Shown here one piece after another: positions 14,353-17,581 of a stretch of 17,581 nucleotides of DNA. This DNA is from Methanobacterium sp. GTDB taxonomy: Archaea > Methanobacteriota > Methanobacteria > Methanobacteriales > Methanobacteriaceae. Each line of letters starts with the position of its first letter. Position 1 is the stretch's first letter. A program made the position numbers and the translations under genes. The notes below the pieces were generated by a model, which saw only the letters and a program-made list of their open reading frames with translations, searched no databases and was not told the origin of the DNA. The stretch lies in the NCBI GenBank assembly GCA_021372715.1, contig JAJFTX010000004.1:1-17581 (forward strand). The letters are read 5' to 3'.

Positions 14353-14357
14353 CCTCC
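14353..14357 (-). promoter_or_regulatory. ribosome binding site that decides the ATT start
   Basis: The minus strand reads GGAGG, extended as GGAGGCGG, seven bases before ATT 14345. It is among the strongest ribosome sites in the window, yet no standard start codon follows at suitable spacing in any frame. Confidence 0.65.
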
Positions 14358-14400
14358 GTAATTGAAAATAATTCGATAATAATTATTATTTAAAAATATT

Positions 14401-14421
14401 CACATGTGCATGACATATAAA
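14401..14421 (-). promoter_or_regulatory. TATA box and adjacent CACATGTG palindrome of the wall-peptidase gene
   Basis: TTTATATG on the minus strand (opposite 14414-14421) follows an A-rich AAAACC that could be the BRE. The 8-bp palindrome CACATGTG (14401-14408) lies between it and the predicted transcription start near 14392. Its regulatory role is unproven. Confidence 0.5.
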
Positions 14422-14790
14422 GGTTTTGATTTTTTTCTCAAAAATAAACACATATACGTCTCTTTTAACCATTTAAGACTCTTTGTGAGCTTTAATAATT
14501 ATATTATTTCGGATACCCCTTCTCCATTAATATTTTTAGTAATTAATGCTGTTTTAAACCTTGCTTAAAAAAAATAACCAACTCAAACAGCTAAATACTT
14601 TAATGAATATCCTTTTAAGACTGAAAATAATAGGAATAAATGTTCAATCTAGAAATATAAGATTATTATATGTTTAATATGGTTTTATGGTTTTATTTAA
14701 AAAAATAGATTTAATTAGAACAATTTTCATGATTTATTATGCTTTCAATTATATTTTCTTAATTTAAATTTATATTAAATAAAGTCTACA
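14422..14790. other. AT-rich intergenic region with no recognised feature
   Basis: About 370 bases between the two divergent promoters. I see no open frame of note, hairpin or repeat that stands out. Several T-runs and A-runs are present, but with no flanking gene to terminate. A small RNA cannot be ruled out. Confidence 0.5.
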
Positions 14791-14796
14791 TCTTGA

Positions 14797-14812
14797 TGTA
14801 CATTTATGTACA
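14797..14812 (+). promoter_or_regulatory. pair of TRP-box-like TGTACA sites upstream of trpB2
   Basis: Identical TGTACA palindromes lie at 14797-14802 and 14807-14812, spaced exactly 10 bp (one helical turn), just upstream of the TATA-like element. TGTACA is the reported TRP-box consensus for the repressor TrpY in Methanothermobacter thermautotrophicus, where trpB2 is also a TrpY target. A third TGTACA overlaps the start codon (14904-14909). Confidence 0.65.
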
Positions 14813-14818
14813 ACAAAG

Positions 14819-14827
14819 TTTAAATAT
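14819..14827 (+). promoter_or_regulatory. TATA-like element of trpB2
   Basis: TTTAAATAT preceded by ACAAAG as a possible BRE. It predicts a transcription start near 14847 and a leader of about 55 bases ending in GAGTGA at 14893-14898. Confidence 0.5.
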
Positions 14828-14902
14828 CTACAATCATAGTATAATAATCAAGTTGAAATTATCAAAGGAAAAAATTTAAAAAAAAACATAAAGAGTGATT
14901 TC

Positions 14903-16195
14903 ATGTACAAAATTACATTAAACGAAAAAGATACTCCCAAAAAATGGTATAACATAGCAGCTGATTTACCTGTCGAATTCCCCGAATACTCCCAGACCGA
15001 TGAAGGAAAACAACTGGAAAATTTACCTAAAATATTCTCCAAAGGAGTTTTAGGTCAGGAACTATCAACAGATCGCTGGATTGAAATCCCTAAATTGGTG
15101 AGAAATGTCTATAAACAGATTGGAAGACCCAGTCCACTCTTTAGAGCAAAAGGTCTTGAAGCTCATCTGGACACTCCGGCCAAGATCTTCTATAAACGAG
15201 AAGACATGTCACCCACAGGCAGTCATAAATTAAACACCGCAATAGCACAGGCATATTATGCAAAAGAAGATGGAGCAGAAAGATTAACAACAGAAACAGG
15301 TGCTGGACAATGGGGAACTGCATTATCACTAGCCTGCAGCCTATTAGACATGGATTGTACAGTTTATATGGTAAAAATATCCTTCAAACAAAAACCCTAC
15401 AGAAAAACCATCATGCACCTCTATAACGGTGAAATACTTCCATCACCAAGCGACCGCACCGAATTCGGTAAAAAAATCCTTAAAGAAGATCCACAACATC
15501 CTGGCTCTTTGGGAATAGCCATTTCAGAAGCAATAGAAGATGCTTTAAATGATGAAAAGGTTTATTATTCCTTGGGAAGTGTGTTAAACCATGTGATGTT
15601 ACATCAAACCATCATAGGGCAAGAAATACAGATGCAAATGAATAAAATTGATGCAACACCTGATGTCATGATTGGCTGTGTAGGAGGAGGAAGTAATTTT
15701 GCCGGATCAACTTTCCCTTTCATAAAGGATAAATTAAGCGGCGACCTAGACTGTGAATTTATCGCAGTAGAACCTTCAAGCTGCCCCACACTAACAAAGG
15801 GAGAATATAAATACGACTTTGGCGATACGGCCGGTTTAACTCCGTTAATTAAGATGTACACCCTGGGACATGACTTCATACCGCCATCAGTACATGCAGG
15901 AGGATTAAGATACCATGGAATGTCACCATTAGTGGCTCTCCTTACACACGAGAAAATCATAGAACCACGCAGCGTATCTCAAACCTCTGTATTCGAAAGT
16001 AACAAACTCTTTGCCCAGACAGAAGGCGTTGTACCAGCACCAGAAACAGGACACGCTATTAAAGTGGGAATAGATGAAGCTATTAAATGTCGTAAGACCG
16101 GAGAGGAGAAGAACATTATTATTAACTTCTCAGGTCATGGTTTGCTGGATCTGCAAGGGTATGATGATTTCTTAGAAGGAAAAATAAAGGATTAA
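14903..16195 (+). CDS. trpB2: tryptophan synthase beta chain-like protein TrpB2
   Basis: 430 residues, longer than the roughly 400 of TrpB1 because of the extended N-terminus typical of TrpB2. The PLP lysine is Lys109 in GSHKLNTA, the substrate loop ETGAGQWG is at 131-138, and the phosphate-binding CVGGGSN at 259-265. TrpB makes tryptophan from indole and serine in the cytoplasm. TrpB2 enzymes often act without the alpha subunit and may salvage free indole. No trpA or other trp gene is adjacent, which fits TrpB2. Two TGTACA boxes precede its promoter, pointing to control by tryptophan through TrpY. GAGTGA four bases before the ATG serves as ribosome site. T-runs follow the gene. Confidence 0.94.
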   Translation: MYKITLNEKDTPKKWYNIAADLPVEFPEYSQTDEGKQLENLPKIFSKGVLGQELSTDRWIEIPKLVRNVYKQIGRPSPLFRAKGLEAHLDTPAKIFYKREDMSPTGSHKLNTAIAQAYYAKEDGAERLTTETGAGQWGTALSLACSLLDMDCTVYMVKISFKQKPYRKTIMHLYNGEILPSPSDRTEFGKKILKEDPQHPGSLGIAISEAIEDALNDEKVYYSLGSVLNHVMLHQTIIGQEIQMQMNKIDATPDVMIGCVGGGSNFAGSTFPFIKDKLSGDLDCEFIAVEPSSCPTLTKGEYKYDFGDTAGLTPLIKMYTLGHDFIPPSVHAGGLRYHGMSPLVALLTHEKIIEPRSVSQTSVFESNKLFAQTEGVVPAPETGHAIKVGIDEAIKCRKTGEEKNIIINFSGHGLLDLQGYDDFLEGKIKD

Positions 16196-16210
16196 TCCCC
16201 TAATTCTTTA

Positions 16211-16273
16211 TTTTTTTTAATCCACCAAAAAATGTTTTAAATTTATAAAATAGTTGTTAAATTTATTTTTTTT
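16211..16273 (+). terminator. two T8 runs after trpB2
   Basis: Runs of eight T at 16211-16218 and 16266-16273, the first 16 bases after the stop codon. The remainder of the gap to 16547 is AT-rich, with only the promoter at 16485-16493 recognised. Confidence 0.6.
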
Positions 16274-16484
16274 AGTACCTTTTTTATAAATAATCTTATA
16301 GTAATACTTTTTATGAAAATAATAATTTACTTAAATAATACAAATTCCGTCAGAAATAATTCATTTTGTCAAAAAAAGGTTTGTACTCACTTTAAAAATT
16401 GGGCATACCTATAAATATGATGTAATCTAAAATTACAGTCAACTATATATTAGTGTTTTTACCCCTAATATCAGTTCAGATAGC

Positions 16485-16493
16485 TTATAAAAA
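16485..16493 (+). promoter_or_regulatory. TATA box of the zinc-ribbon/wall-protein operon
   Basis: TTATAAAAA about 60 bases before ATG 16548. It predicts transcription from near 16513, with a leader that contains the GAAGGTGA ribosome site at 16534-16541. Confidence 0.55.
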
Positions 16494-16547
16494 GAAAATA
16501 ATACGAAAAAAGAACCATAAATAGAAAAAAATAGAAGGTGATTTATT

Positions 16548-16910
16548 ATGAGGCGGAATATAGCCTTACTATTAATTGGAGTAATAGTATTGGCCGGAGC
16601 AGCCGGGGTTTTAGCCATGACCAACCTGACGAAAACCAATAAAACCCTCAACTTAACTTCAACAACAAATAATACTGCTCAAAATAATGTAAATAATTCT
16701 GCTAATACTGCAAACAAACAACAAACCAGTTCTAGCTCAAGTAGTAGTAGTAGTAGTAGTAGCAGCAGCGATGATAATAACAATGGTAATAATGAAAAGA
16801 CAAAAGTTACATGTCCAACCTGCGGGGGAGATAGAGTTGTCTGGGATCCAGACGTAGGTGGAACTGTTCCATGTCCAACCTGTGGAGGAACAGGATATAT
16901 ATATGTATAA
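16548..16910 (+). CDS. small surface-anchored protein with poly-Ser linker and DnaJ-type zinc ribbon
   Basis: 120 residues. The N-terminal MRRN plus a hydrophobic segment (about 5-24) is a signal anchor or signal peptide. Residues 25-60 are Asn/Thr-rich with several Asn-x-Thr/Ser sequons. Fourteen consecutive serines (61-74) and an Asp/Asn stretch follow. The C-terminus has two CPTCGG motifs, Cys89/Cys92 and Cys109/Cys112, as in half of the DnaJ CxxCxGxG zinc-binding domain. Such motifs normally act in the cytoplasm on unfolded protein; here the layout puts the ribbon outside the cell, where it could bind metal, form disulfides or contact other proteins. No J-domain is present. A GAAGGTGA ribosome site lies six bases before the ATG. 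The next wall protein starts 22 bases after its stop, so the two are probably co-transcribed. I do not recognise a named family. Confidence 0.85.
   Translation: MRRNIALLLIGVIVLAGAAGVLAMTNLTKTNKTLNLTSTTNNTAQNNVNNSANTANKQQTSSSSSSSSSSSSSSDDNNNGNNEKTKVTCPTCGGDRVVWDPDVGGTVPCPTCGGTGYIYV
16728..16769 (+). repeat. Ser-codon repeat including (AGT)7(AGC)3
   Basis: Fourteen serine codons, ten of them in an uninterrupted AGT/AGC trinucleotide tract (16740-16769). Slippage would alter linker length without changing frame. Confidence 0.85.
16810..16882 (+). repeat. 60-bp-spaced direct repeat encoding the two CPTCGG half-sites
   Basis: CATGTCCAACCTG occurs at 16810-16822 and 16870-16882, exactly 20 codons apart, with similar bases continuing. 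The two zinc-binding knuckles probably arose by internal duplication. Confidence 0.6.
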
Positions 16911-16932
16911 TAAGTAAATTGGTGATTATCAA

Positions 16933-17581
16933 ATGATTAGAAAGAAAATCTTACCGCTGCTAATGGCTTTGCTTATGTTTCTAAGCATGGGTGCAGCAGC
17001 AGCAGCTAATACAACTTTTACAGCATCCTCTATAAGTGATTCAGCAGGGGATGTTAAAAATTCCGTTGAAACAAACAAAACAATTCCCACATCTGTTACT
17101 GTAAATGATCAAAATGTTACTCCATCTCAATTCCTGTACTTATTAGCTCAAGGACTACAAAATGTTAATAAAAGCAGTGCAAATCCAGCAGATGTTACTT
17201 TAAAAAGTGTTACAGCTGCGCCGAGCCCTAGCGAATCAGTGAAAAGCGGTACTTTAACAAAAACAGAATATCTGTCCATTGCAAACAAAATTACAACTTA
17301 TATAAGCACTTATGGAAGATTACCAAACTATGTAACCACATCTTTAGGAACAATGCGCTACGAAAACCTTATTTACACCCTATCTAAAGTATTGAACTAC
17401 TACGATACCAATAATAGTTTACCCAGCTCAGTTTCAGTTAAATCATGGAGTTCAATCACTAGTGGTTCATCAACCAATACAACTAACAACACTACTACCA
17501 CAAATACAACGGTTACTATGTCTCAAGTGGGTACTGCTGCCGGTACAGTAAAGAGTTACTATGAAACCAACAAAAAACTAC
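16933..17581 (+). CDS. secreted pseudomurein-binding repeat protein (partial, C-terminus beyond window)
   Basis: From ATG 16933, 216 codons stay open to the right edge, so the gene is incomplete. A signal peptide (MIRKK, hydrophobic core, then GAAAAAN near 20-26) is followed by pseudomurein-binding repeats at about 36-78 and 107-172, with a third beginning near 194 after a Thr/Asn-rich linker. The middle segment (LKSVTAAPSPSESVKSGTLT near 90-109, then SLGTM) closely parallels the part of the minus-strand wall peptidase just before its catalytic domain, so the two are paralogues and this one may end in a similar domain. GGTGA at 16921-16925, seven bases before the ATG, supports the start. It follows the zinc-ribbon gene by 22 bases. 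The protein would bind the pseudomurein wall outside the membrane. Confidence 0.88.
   Translation, partial: MIRKKILPLLMALLMFLSMGAAAAANTTFTASSISDSAGDVKNSVETNKTIPTSVTVNDQNVTPSQFLYLLAQGLQNVNKSSANPADVTLKSVTAAPSPSESVKSGTLTKTEYLSIANKITTYISTYGRLPNYVTTSLGTMRYENLIYTLSKVLNYYDTNNSLPSSVSVKSWSSITSGSSTNTTNNTTTTNTTVTMSQVGTAAGTVKSYYETNKKL

Noticed and set aside
15604..15960. 118-residue minus-strand open frame inside trpB2
   Set aside because: Shadow of a highly conserved enzyme gene, with no supporting signal.
16439..16651. 70-residue minus-strand open frame across the zinc-ribbon promoter
   Set aside because: It overlaps a well-supported promoter and start of the plus-strand gene and has no signals of its own.

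Overview
The window looks like a chromosomal segment of a methanogenic archaeon of the order Methanobacteriales, most likely Methanobacterium or a close relative. The case rests on two secreted proteins with pseudomurein-binding repeats (pseudomurein is the wall polymer of this order and Methanopyrus), an Alba chromatin protein, archaeal TATA-like promoters, T-run terminators, a methanogen-type LeuA, a TrpB2-type tryptophan synthase beta chain with TGTACA boxes, and a low overall GC content. Nothing identifies the species.

Layout. 1-1585 (minus): two translationally coupled genes, a TIM-barrel protein of the endonuclease IV/sugar isomerase fold followed by a DUF362 iron-sulfur protein cut by the window edge. 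1686-5795 (plus): a four-gene operon of a PadR repressor, an ABC ATPase, an ABC-2 permease and a membrane-anchored eight-bladed PQQ-type propeller, with a symmetric AT-rich operator candidate at the promoter. 5966-12857 (minus): seven mostly independent genes, namely Alba, an orphan nitrogenase-component-1-like protein, a receiver-PAS response regulator, 2-isopropylmalate synthase, a DUF63 membrane protein, a PHP-domain phosphoesterase and a DUF1786 actin-fold protein. 13002-14345 (minus): a wall-binding protein ending in a transglutaminase-like cysteine-peptidase domain. 14903-16195 (plus): trpB2. 16548-17581 (plus): a small surface zinc-ribbon protein followed by a second pseudomurein-binding protein, cut by the right edge.

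How genes fit together. The PadR/ABC/propeller operon reads as a self-regulated export module with its own extracellular scaffold. The right end (13002-17581) is a wall-surface neighbourhood, with the two wall-binding proteins on either side of trpB2. LeuA and TrpB2 are ordinary amino-acid biosynthesis. The remaining minus-strand genes have separate promoter-like sequences and no shared pathway that I can see.

Most worth checking: the wall peptidase appears to begin at an ATT codon; the orphan NifD/NifE-like protein keeps both cofactor-type ligands; the response regulator carries an in-frame 8-residue duplication exactly at its conserved Lys-Pro; trpB2 has a helically phased pair of TGTACA boxes; and a DnaJ-type zinc ribbon sits on the cell surface. 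I saw no tRNA, rRNA, CRISPR array, insertion sequence or phage genes. All family calls come from reading motifs by eye, without database searches.
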